The translations under genes were made by a program, and so were the position numbers. From Patescibacteria group bacterium (GTDB lineage Bacteria > Patescibacteriota > Minisyncoccia > UBA6257 > 2-01-FULL-56-20): 64,000 nt of DNA. The DNA lies in NCBI GenBank assembly GCA_028865305.1, contig JAGWKM010000001.1, forward strand, positions 1 through 64,000. Direction: 5' to 3'. This document shows, in pieces, positions 46,885-56,053 of this stretch. Below the pieces are notes generated by a model. That model saw nothing but the letters and a program-made list of their open reading frames with translations. It had not been told where the DNA came from and made no database searches. Each line of letters starts with the position of its first letter. The first letter of the stretch is position 1.

Positions 46885-47378
46885 CGACCAAAAACTGCGC
46901 TTGCGCGCAGTTTTTGGTCTGATGCCAACGGCATCGTCGGGTAGCCACCTTGATATCCATAATACCCGGGTTTTTATGGATGTCAAACAATTCAGGAGCC
47001 AGCAACAATCACGCGGACCGCTGGGGAGTCGAACCCCAAACTGTCAGGTGGCTACCCAACCGTGATACCGTTTCACCAGCGGCCCGTGAGCCCCCATCTC
47101 CAAAATCCTCCAGCCCGCGTTGCGCGAGAATTTGCGCAGCCGCTAGGCGGGGCAAGGAGACAATAGTTCCACCATGGCTCCGCAGCCCCAACAACGCGGC
47201 TGCGCAAATTATCCGCAACCCAAGGGCTTCGGCCAAATGCCGCAAGGGCTGTGTTCCAGGGAATCCGCGGTGCGTCCAGCACGGCGGATTCCCTGCGCCT
47301 TGCCCTTGCGGCATCTGGCCGAAGCGCGGGCGGAGGATTTTGGAGATGGGGGCTCGCCACTGGCATCGGGATCGTATC
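46885..47378 (-). ncRNA. Structured RNA candidate, copy A: 3-way-junction domain, tRNA-like domain, conserved hairpin, anti-anticodon arm, terminator
   Basis: Collinear with 56054-56499; tRNA-like GGGCCGC..GTGA/TCAC..TGGGG-TTCGACT-CCCCA-GCGGTCC; terminal hairpin GACCAAAAACTGCGC/GCGCAGTTTTTGGTC. Confidence 0.75.
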
Positions 47379-47524
47379 ATAATCGAGTTAAATTTTTCCT
47401 AAACTAAAAATGAACATTTTTTAATGAAATTCCGTATTTTTACAGCAAAATTGGCACTTTTTTGATTTTCCCGCCTCGATTAAATAAAAAAGTAAACGAT
47501 TTCTCGTTTACTTTTTTAAAGTAT

Positions 47525-47887
47525 TCATTTCGATGTTGTCGATGAGGATACCGAAGGGTTTTGCCAAATGTAGAAATACCAATAGATTGGCATTGCGATA
47601 ATACTCCCAAAGAATAGGATGACTGCCCAAAGAGTTCTTTTATCTTGCGGAACATCCTTATTTTTGAATACGTTGCGTATATAAATTACGAGCAGTACGA
47701 TAATTTCCAGCATGGTAACAATATGGAACGTGAAAAGTACGGCAAAGGAACCGAAAATTGGGAATGATGGAGGGTTTGTGGCCGTTGTGTTATGCCAAGC
47801 AAAAAGAAAACTGATGAAGAAAAGTATCGTATAAACAATGGGCCAGATGCTTGCAATAAACAATACAATTTTGCCTGCTTTTCCCAT
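47525..47887 (-). CDS. Small membrane protein, unknown
   Basis: ORF with TM segments. Confidence 0.6.
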   Translation of the reverse strand: MGKAGKIVLFIASIWPIVYTILFFISFLFAWHNTTATNPPSFPIFGSFAVLFTFHIVTMLEIIVLLVIYIRNVFKNKDVPQDKRTLWAVILFFGSIIAMPIYWYFYIWQNPSVSSSTTSK

Positions 47888-47981
47888 ATAGTAAGAATAC
47901 TAAATTCGAATGCACTTGTTTAGCTGTTGTGTTTGTGCACGCTGGCGTTCTATTTCGGATGGTGTATAATTGAATTCACAT

Positions 47982-49643
47982 ATGGATACCATATTTTTGC
48001 ATCCTGCGGCACTCTTCGTTGTCGTCGTTCTGCCCCTTTTCGGCATTGCCGCTAAAGTTTTCGGCGCCTCCTTCCAGAAAATCACCAAATGGTACCTTTA
48101 TATCGCTGTTTTTTGCGTCATTGTCGTTATGGACTCTATTTTCTTTCCCTTTATCGGCGGGAAGGATTGGTTTTTCCGGTTGGCGGTCGAACTTTCATTG
48201 ATCTCAGCGCTCTTGTGGTGGGCGTTTGAGGCGCGGCAGGGCGAGTTCGAAGAACGGATCAGGGCATTTTTTAAGAAACCGTTGGTCTTAGCCGTGAGCG
48301 CATTTGCTTTAATGGTGCTTTTGGCATCGCTTTTTGCATTTGACGCGCATGCGGGCTTTTGGTCAAACTTCGAGCGCGGCGAGGGCGGTTTCCAAATGAT
48401 CCATTATTGGCTGTTCTTCGTTTTGCTCGGGTTATTCCTTCGCGAAGAAAAAGAATGGAGGAGATTGCTCGGTTCTTCTTTGGTTGCGGCGGTTTTGATG
48501 ATATTTTATGGTTTGCTTTCGATATCGGGGGCGCCTGGTTTTATTAGTCCCTACGCCGGAGGCGGAGCACCGAGCGGTTGGTTTGCCCAGCTTATCCAGG
48601 GCCGCTTCGAAGGATCGCTTGGCAATCCGGCTTACGTAGCGCCATATTTAATGTTTGCGATGTTTTTCGCTGCCTATTTATGGATTACGGGAGGAAGAAA
48701 GGAGGAGGACGGAAGACGGAGGACGCTTCGGAATTGGGGATATGGGATCCTTATCGTGGCGTTCCTGCTCTTTTTCGCATTATCCCAGACCCGCGGCGCT
48801 TTTGTCGGTTTAGTGGCTGGTATTTATGCTTTGCTGGTTTATTTTGGATATCAACAGCCGCGTTATCGGAAACTGATCCTTGGTATTCTGGCCGTCCTAT
48901 TCCTGGTTGGCGGAATTATCGTCCATTATGTCCATCAGGAATTTTTGGTTAACCCGCAGAGCCTTTTGAGCGCAATCCCCGGCATCCGGCTTTTTGATTT
49001 GCCATTGAATAACAGCGTTCTTGCAATTGGGTGGATCGGCGCCATGCTGTTCGCGGCCATTGTTATGTTTGCCCGGGAAAGGAAATGGCTGTGGTGGGCA
49101 CTCGCCGCGCTGATCGTGGTTGCGGCCATTGGCAGCTTGTATGTAATATCCATCGGCCGTTTTCCTTCCTTTAAAGATCCGACAACTGTCACGCGATTCT
49201 GGGTCTGGGGCGAGGCCTGGCAGGCATTTTTGGCACGGCCGGTTCTTGGCTGGGGTCCCGAAAATTTCACGGCGCCTTTCGACAAATATTTCAATCCGAA
49301 TTTTTACGTCCCCGGCCAGAATACTGAAACCTGGTTCGACCGTGCCCACAGCGTATTCTTCGATTATCTTGCCGAAACCGGGATTCTTGGCCTCCTCGCT
49401 TATATCAGCATGTTTGTCCTGTTTTACATTGAATTTTTCAAACGGCGGGGACGAAGGACGGAGGGCGGAGAGCCGAGGGCGGACCATACGCTTGCCCAGA
49501 CGCTCGTGAATGGCATTTTCTTTACCATGCCGATCGCATATCTCGTTCAGGGCGTTGCCATTTTCGATGTGCTGCCGATGTACATTCCGTTATTCATGTT
49601 CTTGGCGTTCAGCAATTTCTATTTCAGGGAACATAAAGCATAA
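47982..49643 (+). CDS. O-antigen ligase/polymerase family (Wzy/WaaL-like)
   Basis: Polytopic; ALSQTRGAFVGLVAGIYALL; RPVLGWGPENFTAPFDKYFNP; WFDRAHSVFFDYLAETGILGLLAY. Confidence 0.92.
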   Translation: MDTIFLHPAALFVVVVLPLFGIAAKVFGASFQKITKWYLYIAVFCVIVVMDSIFFPFIGGKDWFFRLAVELSLISALLWWAFEARQGEFEERIRAFFKKPLVLAVSAFALMVLLASLFAFDAHAGFWSNFERGEGGFQMIHYWLFFVLLGLFLREEKEWRRLLGSSLVAAVLMIFYGLLSISGAPGFISPYAGGGAPSGWFAQLIQGRFEGSLGNPAYVAPYLMFAMFFAAYLWITGGRKEEDGRRRTLRNWGYGILIVAFLLFFALSQTRGAFVGLVAGIYALLVYFGYQQPRYRKLILGILAVLFLVGGIIVHYVHQEFLVNPQSLLSAIPGIRLFDLPLNNSVLAIGWIGAMLFAAIVMFARERKWLWWALAALIVVAAIGSLYVISIGRFPSFKDPTTVTRFWVWGEAWQAFLARPVLGWGPENFTAPFDKYFNPNFYVPGQNTETWFDRAHSVFFDYLAETGILGLLAYISMFVLFYIEFFKRRGRRTEGGEPRADHTLAQTLVNGIFFTMPIAYLVQGVAIFDVLPMYIPLFMFLAFSNFYFREHKA

Positions 49644-49646
49644 CCC

Positions 49647-50291
49647 ATGAACCGCACCGCAAAACAAGTCATTGCCGTCATAGCTTCACTTTTTCTCGCC
49701 TTTTTGGCGGTTTACGGTTCCTATCTTCCGATGCGGAAGGCGGAGATCTTTATCGGCACTTTGCAGAGTTTCCAGACGCAGCCGGTAAGCTCCCTGCAGG
49801 AACTTGAAACCCGCCTTGAAGTGCCGCTCAACTATCCTTCGCCAATCGGCCAGGAAGAATTGGTGCGGAATACGGCGAACAGCGTCTTGAGTTTCATCCA
49901 ACAGGGTACGGATGCGACGACAACAGCCCAGCTGATTTCGTTCCTGAACCAGTATTACGATCCGATTATCGTGCGGGGGAAGGGCATGAGTTTCGAGCAG
50001 GATCTTTACCTTCTTGGCGCAATCAATGAAATTGCCTTCACGCGGACCGGAAATCCGATTTACCTGCAATCGTCCCTGCGGTACTATGGCGAGGGCGTGC
50101 AGCTTGGGCCGAATCGGCCGCAACCGCTCTACGGGCTCTATGATGTTTACCGGTTTGCGGGCGATGCTACGGATACGATTGCGGTTGCCGAGCGGATCCT
50201 GCAGCTTTGGCCGAATGACCCGAATATAAAGAACGGTTTGGCGCAATTCCTCCAATCAGTGGAGAAACCGACGACATCCGGTAAAAAATAG
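49647..50291 (+). CDS. Hypothetical TPR-like membrane-anchored protein
   Basis: Adjacent to the Wzy-like gene; N-terminal TM, helical C-terminus. Confidence 0.65.
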   Translation: MNRTAKQVIAVIASLFLAFLAVYGSYLPMRKAEIFIGTLQSFQTQPVSSLQELETRLEVPLNYPSPIGQEELVRNTANSVLSFIQQGTDATTTAQLISFLNQYYDPIIVRGKGMSFEQDLYLLGAINEIAFTRTGNPIYLQSSLRYYGEGVQLGPNRPQPLYGLYDVYRFAGDATDTIAVAERILQLWPNDPNIKNGLAQFLQSVEKPTTSGKK

Positions 50292-50332
50292 GGTAATGGA
50301 AAGGCCGTCGTATTCGTGATAACCTTCTTCGT

Positions 50333-51421
50333 ATGAAGAAGGTTTTTGTTTCCGGGACGTATGATATCCTGCATGCCGGCCACGTTCAATTTTTCGAGGA
50401 TGCGAAACGGCTCGGCGGCCATCTTACCGTTTGTTTCGCGAGCGATGAGGTCCTTAAAATGTATAAAGGAAGGGAACCTTCACTGCCGGCGGACAATAAA
50501 AAGGTCCTGATCGGTTCGTTGTCATGCGTCGATAAGGTGGTATCAAGTTCCGACCTCCATCCGATTTTTGATTTCATAACCCACCTTAAAAACGAGAAAC
50601 CGGATATTCTTGCGGTCACCGAAGACGATAAGTTTAAGGACAAAAAAAAGGACCTTTGCGCGCAATTGGGGATTGAATTTGCGGTCTTGCCCAAACGGAA
50701 CCTGGCGACTCCCGTTTCGACTACCAGGATATTGCAGCATCTGGCCGGAAAGGAAAGAGTTCCTCTGCGGGTTGACTTTGCCGGAGGATGGCTGGATGTT
50801 CCGCGGTTTGCAAGGCCGGGCTCCTTTATCGTAAACTGCGCTATTTCGCCATTGGTTTCAAGCGATTCCTGGCCGTATGAATTAAGCGGCGGATTGGGGG
50901 GGTCGGCGGCCCATGCGTTGCTTGCCATTAAGAATGGCGTATCTTCCGAACTCAATTTGGGCGTTGGCTGGCAGGATCCTGCCGTCATTGAGGAGACGGG
51001 CCTTTGCGTGTGGCGTTCCGGGAAAAAACCCGTGCTTGATTTCAAAATGAACCCGGATATTTTGCTTGGCGGCAGGATGTTGATTTTTTATACCGGCAAA
51101 GGGCATTATACGCCGGATCTTGCCAAGCTGAAGCGTGACTTCGACCTTATTTGCCGGGCGGGGAAAACGGCGCGGGACGCAGTTATCAAATCAGACCTTT
51201 CTCTTTTAGCGCGCGCGATTTCCATGAGCTATCGTGCGCAGCTTGGTGAAGGCATGGAAAAACTTCCTGATTTCGAACATTGTTTGGCGAAGAAATATTT
51301 GGGCGGCGGCCATGGCGGATACGCGTTGTATCTTTTTGCCGATAAGGCGCACCGTGACCGTGCCTCAAAACGGAAAGGGACGAAGAAAATCGAGCCGTAT
51401 TTGAAGGGCGAAACCATATGA
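50333..51421 (+). CDS. Fusion: cytidylyltransferase-like domain plus GHMP-kinase-like domain
   Basis: VSGTYDILHAGHVQFFEDAKRLGGHLTV then RVPLRVDFAGGWLDVPRFA ... GGLGGSAAHALL ... GGGHGGYALYLF. Confidence 0.85.
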   Translation: MKKVFVSGTYDILHAGHVQFFEDAKRLGGHLTVCFASDEVLKMYKGREPSLPADNKKVLIGSLSCVDKVVSSSDLHPIFDFITHLKNEKPDILAVTEDDKFKDKKKDLCAQLGIEFAVLPKRNLATPVSTTRILQHLAGKERVPLRVDFAGGWLDVPRFARPGSFIVNCAISPLVSSDSWPYELSGGLGGSAAHALLAIKNGVSSELNLGVGWQDPAVIEETGLCVWRSGKKPVLDFKMNPDILLGGRMLIFYTGKGHYTPDLAKLKRDFDLICRAGKTARDAVIKSDLSLLARAISMSYRAQLGEGMEKLPDFEHCLAKKYLGGGHGGYALYLFADKAHRDRASKRKGTKKIEPYLKGETI

Positions 51422-52308
51422 TTACGGTTTTTTTGCGGGGCGGATTGGGCAACCAAATGTTCCAGTACGCGCTCGGCTTGCATTTGGCAAAACGCAACCG
51501 AACGGAGCTTCGCCTTGATGCTTCTTTCCTGAACGACCGTTTTCCGCGGCGGCAGTTTACCTATCGCGCGTACGATTTGGATGTTTTTGATATCAACCCG
51601 GCGTTTACCCGGTTGTCGAAAATCTCAGGCAGGATTCCGGTTCCCGGCTTGTGGCTCGGCGCGGATCTCGCGCTCGCCCGTATTGAAAATGCCTTGGGCG
51701 TCCGGAAAATCATCAAAGAAAAAAAGGATGGCGCTTTTGATCCCTCCGTTTTCCTCACTCCGCCCTCCGCTTTCCTTTATGGCTTTTGGCAAAGCGAGAA
51801 ATATTTTATCGATATTGCCGAAGACGTCCGCAGGGCGTTCCGGTTCCGTTATTCGATCGAAGGGGAGGCGGTCCGCATTGCCGAACAGATTGCTGCAACC
51901 GATTCGGTTTCCGTGAATGTCCGCCGCGGCGATTATCTTTTATCGGCGAACCTCAAGCGGCTTGGTGAAACCACGCTTTCCTATTACGGGCGTGCGGCGG
52001 CGCACATAGCTGATCGCGTCCGCAGCCCTCATTTTTTCGTCATTTCGGACGATATTGCCTGGTGCCGCGAGCATCTTCGGCTTGGATTTCCGACGACCTA
52101 CGTGAGCGCTACGTCCGGCGGATATAAGCAAAATTTTCATTTGCAGCTTATAGCGCAATGCAAACATAACATTATCGCGAATAGCACCTTTGGCTGGTGG
52201 GGCGCCTGGCTGAACCAAAATCCCGGCAAGATCGTGGTTGCGCCGAAAATTTGGCATCCGGGGTTGGAGCGGGATGATATCGTGCCGGAGAGGTGGATTA
52301 GATTATAG
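51418..52308 (+). CDS. GT11 fucosyltransferase-like
   Basis: VFLRGGLGNQMFQYALGLHLAKRN...VSVNVRRGDYL...NSTFGWWGAWLN. Confidence 0.93.
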   Translation: MITVFLRGGLGNQMFQYALGLHLAKRNRTELRLDASFLNDRFPRRQFTYRAYDLDVFDINPAFTRLSKISGRIPVPGLWLGADLALARIENALGVRKIIKEKKDGAFDPSVFLTPPSAFLYGFWQSEKYFIDIAEDVRRAFRFRYSIEGEAVRIAEQIAATDSVSVNVRRGDYLLSANLKRLGETTLSYYGRAAAHIADRVRSPHFFVISDDIAWCREHLRLGFPTTYVSATSGGYKQNFHLQLIAQCKHNIIANSTFGWWGAWLNQNPGKIVVAPKIWHPGLERDDIVPERWIRL

Positions 52309-52352
52309 CTGACAACTAATAACTGCCAACTGACAACTGCCGACTGGCAACG
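52308..52352. repeat. Heptamer array (CTGACAA)n
   Basis: ctgacaa|ctaataa|ctgccaa|ctgacaa|ctgccga|ctggcaa. Confidence 0.92.
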
Positions 52353-52385
52353 GATAACGGATATCATCAGTGTTATAATCAAATT

Positions 52386-53714
52386 ATGAGCGAACGGCTG
52401 AGGAATGTTTTCCAGTGGCCTGAGTTTCGGCCGGCGTGGTACCTTTTGGTTGCCGCGATTGCGGTGTTTTTGGTGGGCGTTTTTGAGTTGCCGGCGCTTT
52501 GGGTTTTAACTCAGACCATTTTGCTCGCTCTCATTGTCGCCTTCACCTTTTTGGGGATTTATAAGGGCGCCACGGCGGAGCGGGCTGCCGCAGTGGAGCA
52601 CGGCGAATTGGAAGGGATATTGGCGAGTACGGTTGACGCTTTGGTTTTATATGACAGCCGTTTCCGGATCGTTTTTTGGAATCCCGCCGCCGAACGGCTT
52701 TTTAAAATTTCCGCGAGGGATGCCCTCGGGCACGTGATTTCGCCGCAGGATATGCAGCGGCCGGCGTGGTGCGCATTGGCTCAAGTCGTTTTTCCCACTC
52801 TCGCGCCGCGCATTGTTTTCCAGTCGAAAGAAGGTGAATTTCCGCAGACCATCGACCTTTCTCTTGCCGATCCTCCGTTGGAGCTTCGCGTCATTACGGC
52901 TCCGGTGCAGGACGCGCAGGGGCGCGCAGCGGTGTTCATTAAAGTAGTCCACGATCGTACGCCGCAAATCGCCGCGCTCCGTTCGAATATAGAATTCATC
53001 ACTGTTGCGTCCCACCAGCTCCGTGGGCCGATCACCGATATTTCTTGGGCCCTCCAAGTGGCGAGCGAAGACCGGCAGCTGGACGATTCGATCAGGCCCG
53101 TCATTGATAATGCCTACGCGGCAAGTAAAAATCTCATCAAGCGGATTGAGGATCTTTTGGATGTTGCCCGCATAGAAGAGGGCAAGGTCGGGTATATTTT
53201 CAACGAATCCGATATCGCCGATTTCGTCGGCGGCGTGCTGGCGGGCGTGCTTCCGCAGGCGCGGAAGACCGGCATTAAATTATATTTTGACAGGCCATCG
53301 GAACCGTTGCCGCATGTTTTCATTGATGAAAAGCGTCTTTCGGCTGCAGTGACCAATCTGCTTGAAAATGCCATCCGCTATAACGTTGAGAACGGCGAGG
53401 TTGTGGTGCGAGTGGATCAAGTGCCGGGGCAGCCATTTGTGGAGGTGAGCATTAAGGACACCGGCATCGGGATTCCTCCCGGAGCTATTCCAAACCTGTT
53501 TGTAAAATTCTATCGGGCGGAAAATGCGGTACAGGCGCAGACAGAGGGGACGGGCATCGGTTTGTTTATTGCGAAAAATGTTATTGCGGCGCATGGTGGC
53601 GAGATTAAAGTTGTATCGGAGCTGAACCGCGGGACGACGATGACGTTTACGCTGCCGACGGATCGCGCGCTTGTGCCGCAAGGGGAGATAGGGCCGGAAG
53701 GATTCCTCCTGTAG
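52386..53714 (+). CDS. PAS-containing sensor histidine kinase (orphan in this window)
   Basis: EFITVASHQLRGPITDISWAL H-box; LLENAIRYNVENGEVV; DTGIGIPPGAIPNLFVKFYRAENA; GTGIGLFIAKNVIAAHGG. Confidence 0.95.
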   Translation: MSERLRNVFQWPEFRPAWYLLVAAIAVFLVGVFELPALWVLTQTILLALIVAFTFLGIYKGATAERAAAVEHGELEGILASTVDALVLYDSRFRIVFWNPAAERLFKISARDALGHVISPQDMQRPAWCALAQVVFPTLAPRIVFQSKEGEFPQTIDLSLADPPLELRVITAPVQDAQGRAAVFIKVVHDRTPQIAALRSNIEFITVASHQLRGPITDISWALQVASEDRQLDDSIRPVIDNAYAASKNLIKRIEDLLDVARIEEGKVGYIFNESDIADFVGGVLAGVLPQARKTGIKLYFDRPSEPLPHVFIDEKRLSAAVTNLLENAIRYNVENGEVVVRVDQVPGQPFVEVSIKDTGIGIPPGAIPNLFVKFYRAENAVQAQTEGTGIGLFIAKNVIAAHGGEIKVVSELNRGTTMTFTLPTDRALVPQGEIGPEGFLL

Positions 53715-53719
53715 GCATT

Positions 53720-53964
53720 CCGCAAATCGATATAAGGTTGCGGCTGAAAGCTGGCGCGGCATTTTGAAACTGCTGTCATCCGCGCGCAAACCATGGTCCG
53801 CAGCCGTCCAATTCGGCTGCAAAAATTCGGGTCCCCCGCGGCAAGCACGACCCCAAATTTTTGCTAGCCGAATTGTTCCGGTTGCGTCCTTGGTTTGCAG
53901 CGCGTCCGCCAGAAGGTTTCAAAACGCCGCGCCAGCTTTCAGCCGTCACGTATCGGATTTACGG
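53720..53964. other. ~245-bp long imperfect hairpin, non-coding
   Basis: CGGCTGAAAGCTGGCGCGGC..TTTGAAAC / GTTTCAAA..GCCGCGCCAGCTTTCAGCCG, with nested CGCGCGCAAACCA, CAATTCGGCT and GCAAAAATT stems. Confidence 0.88.
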
Positions 53965-53972
53965 ATGCCTGC

Positions 53973-54024
53973 GCTCGTCATTTTCAAGGAAAGGTAGCGG
54001 CCGGAACGATTTTCCGGCCGTCCA
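53973..54024. repeat. Dispersed repeat F copy 1, ending in a hairpin
   Basis: CTCGTCATTTTCA..GGTAGCGGCCGGA..TCCGGCCGTC also at 55350-55405. Confidence 0.85.
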
Positions 54025-54064
54025 TAATTGAACTGCTATTTTCTGCATTTCGCGAAGACGGAGA

Positions 54065-55291
54065 TTAAAGCGGCGAAGAAGAAGCCGCTGTTTGAATGTC
54101 TTGGATAATCTGATTCGGATCGGTATTGAGCGCATAGCTAGCCCAAGCTCGGACCAGCGGGCTTTCGCTGTGCTGGTATCGCTGTAAAATTTGCATCGCT
54201 ATCGAATGTTCGGGCTCTGGGCCGTTGATCCTCAAAAGCATCAGTCCACCATGCAGCGCGTCGCTTTGGAGTATTGGCTCATCGGTATTGATAGCATTGA
54301 GCATAAAGTTATAATCATCTGTCGTCATGAACGATTCTATTGTCGTTTTTACAAAGGCCGAATCATTTAACTGAGGGTTTTTCAAGGACGCTAGTGCTGC
54401 GTTCGCGCTCGTAAACGCAATATCTAGGCTGCTAAACTTATTCGCATTTTGTTTTATTGCGGTTATTTCTTGTTGATATTTCAAAAAAACATCTTTTTGG
54501 CTGATATTACCATGACCATCGTAAAATGAAATCAGGGCTGGAACAGCCGACTCTTCCACTTTTTCACCGATGAGCCATTGAATCATCGTAGCATCTTTTG
54601 CTTCTTCCATTTTCCTTCCCCAAACGATCAAGGCTTGTAACAAAAGTTCTGCTCTTCTGGGATTGCTCGAGCTACTATAAGTGTTGGCAAGAATAATCAT
54701 TCGTCTGGTAAATCGCAGGGTGTTCGCCGGACTGAATGGTGATGGTACATCTGAAATTGGTGTCTTCGGAATAGGAAAATGTTCAGGGGAAAAAGAGAAA
54801 TTCTGTTTAGCAGCCATTGTCATCAAAAATTGCTCATCTTGCGTTCCAAGATTAATCTTATTTTCATCAGACCCGCCATAAACGTTATCCCATGTGCCGC
54901 TCACGTGATGAAAAATTGGGGTGGGCGTATCGTAGCCGAAATACATTATATAGTCGTCAGCTCCATTTCCGGGTTGGTTTGGAATTTTAATTCCGAGATC
55001 AGCAAGAGAAGTTTGGTGTTGTAAACCGAAACTCGGAGTTGTTGTCGCACTAAAATTAGCAAGGTTAACTGCCGAAGTCGCATTCCTTTCCTGAACATAT
55101 GTGTACATAAATTCTCCTAAAAAGCGAACTTCTCCGCCAGTTATGATGTCCGTTATTGCCAGGAGGGCAATTATTAAAATAATTGGCAGAATAAGGAAAT
55201 TAAAAAGTCGCCGCTTAAAAAAGCTCGGCTTGTTTGCCGGACTGGGAGGGGCGGGAACAATCGCTGGCGGATCTTGCGGAGGCAAATCCAT
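54065..55291 (-). CDS. Hypothetical membrane-anchored protein
   Basis: Long ORF; single N-terminal TM, Pro-rich N-terminus. Confidence 0.75.
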   Translation of the reverse strand: MDLPPQDPPAIVPAPPSPANKPSFFKRRLFNFLILPIILIIALLAITDIITGGEVRFLGEFMYTYVQERNATSAVNLANFSATTTPSFGLQHQTSLADLGIKIPNQPGNGADDYIMYFGYDTPTPIFHHVSGTWDNVYGGSDENKINLGTQDEQFLMTMAAKQNFSFSPEHFPIPKTPISDVPSPFSPANTLRFTRRMIILANTYSSSSNPRRAELLLQALIVWGRKMEEAKDATMIQWLIGEKVEESAVPALISFYDGHGNISQKDVFLKYQQEITAIKQNANKFSSLDIAFTSANAALASLKNPQLNDSAFVKTTIESFMTTDDYNFMLNAINTDEPILQSDALHGGLMLLRINGPEPEHSIAMQILQRYQHSESPLVRAWASYALNTDPNQIIQDIQTAASSSPL

Positions 55292-55349
55292 AAAGGTATT
55301 TTAACACTTTCTGCTTTTTGATTTCTTGGTAGTGCCGGAGTGCACGCGC

Positions 55350-55405
55350 CTACACTCGTCATTTTCAGTTGAAAAGGTAGCGGCCGGAGCAATGCTCCGG
55401 CCGTC
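55350..55405. repeat. Dispersed repeat F copy 2
   Basis: See 53973-54024. Confidence 0.85.
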
Positions 55406-55962
55406 TATTTATCATCTCGGCCTTTGAGCCGGGATCCTTGCTTCCCAAATTTTATCGTCATCCCGAGGCATTCGTCACCATGTTCGCTCACTTGATAGGC
55501 AATGTTAATTATTTTTCCCTTTCGGGCTATTCCTTTTAATAGTAATTGGTAATCGATTTTATCCCTAAAAAGAAGATTAATAATAACCAAGTATTTGGTT
55601 TTTATGGAAAAAAGTGAAGCCAATATGTCCGCGAATTTGTTTTTCCCGAATTTTTCGGCTTCGCCGAGGAAAAGATGTGCGAGGACAAGATCAACTTTCC
55701 GGTTCCTGAAGTTTTTGATGTCGCTTTCGATGATTTTGTAGTTCTTTTCCGGCACGCACTCCAAAATCGGCTGGATTTTCCGCTCGTCGCCGGGGTAGAC
55801 GACGGCCTGAACTATATTTTTGGGAAATCGATGCGCTAAATAATGGATGCTTGTCCGTCCGGCACCCATATCAATAACCTTCTTTATTTCAGGATTCCTG
55901 ATGTCCGCGAAGAGGGTATCCAGGAGTTTTTTCTGTGATTTGCTGATTTTCCATGCCGACAT
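55405..55962 (-). CDS. Hypothetical protein (methyltransferase-like fold possible)
   Basis: EIKKVIDMGAGRTSIHYLAHRF resembles motif I. Confidence 0.6.
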   Translation of the reverse strand: MSAWKISKSQKKLLDTLFADIRNPEIKKVIDMGAGRTSIHYLAHRFPKNIVQAVVYPGDERKIQPILECVPEKNYKIIESDIKNFRNRKVDLVLAHLFLGEAEKFGKNKFADILASLFSIKTKYLVIINLLFRDKIDYQLLLKGIARKGKIINIAYQVSEHGDECLGMTIKFGKQGSRLKGRDDK

Positions 55963-56053
55963 GGCCTCATAATAGCACTGTTTTCGGTTTAATTTTGTAA
56001 TTCTGTCGCAAAAGGAATTATTAAATAATCTTTATTTTTTCTTTAGAAAAAAT

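Noticed and set aside
46990-47085. Ordinary tRNA gene
   Set aside because: Acceptor, D and T arms pair, but the anticodon stem GTTGG/CCTGA does not, and the region pairs instead with a nearby segment.
46885-47378. tmRNA (ssrA), since smpB is present
   Set aside because: The tRNA-like domain is internal and continuous in copy A, no tag ORF or ssrA 5'/3' consensus seen, and two copies exist.
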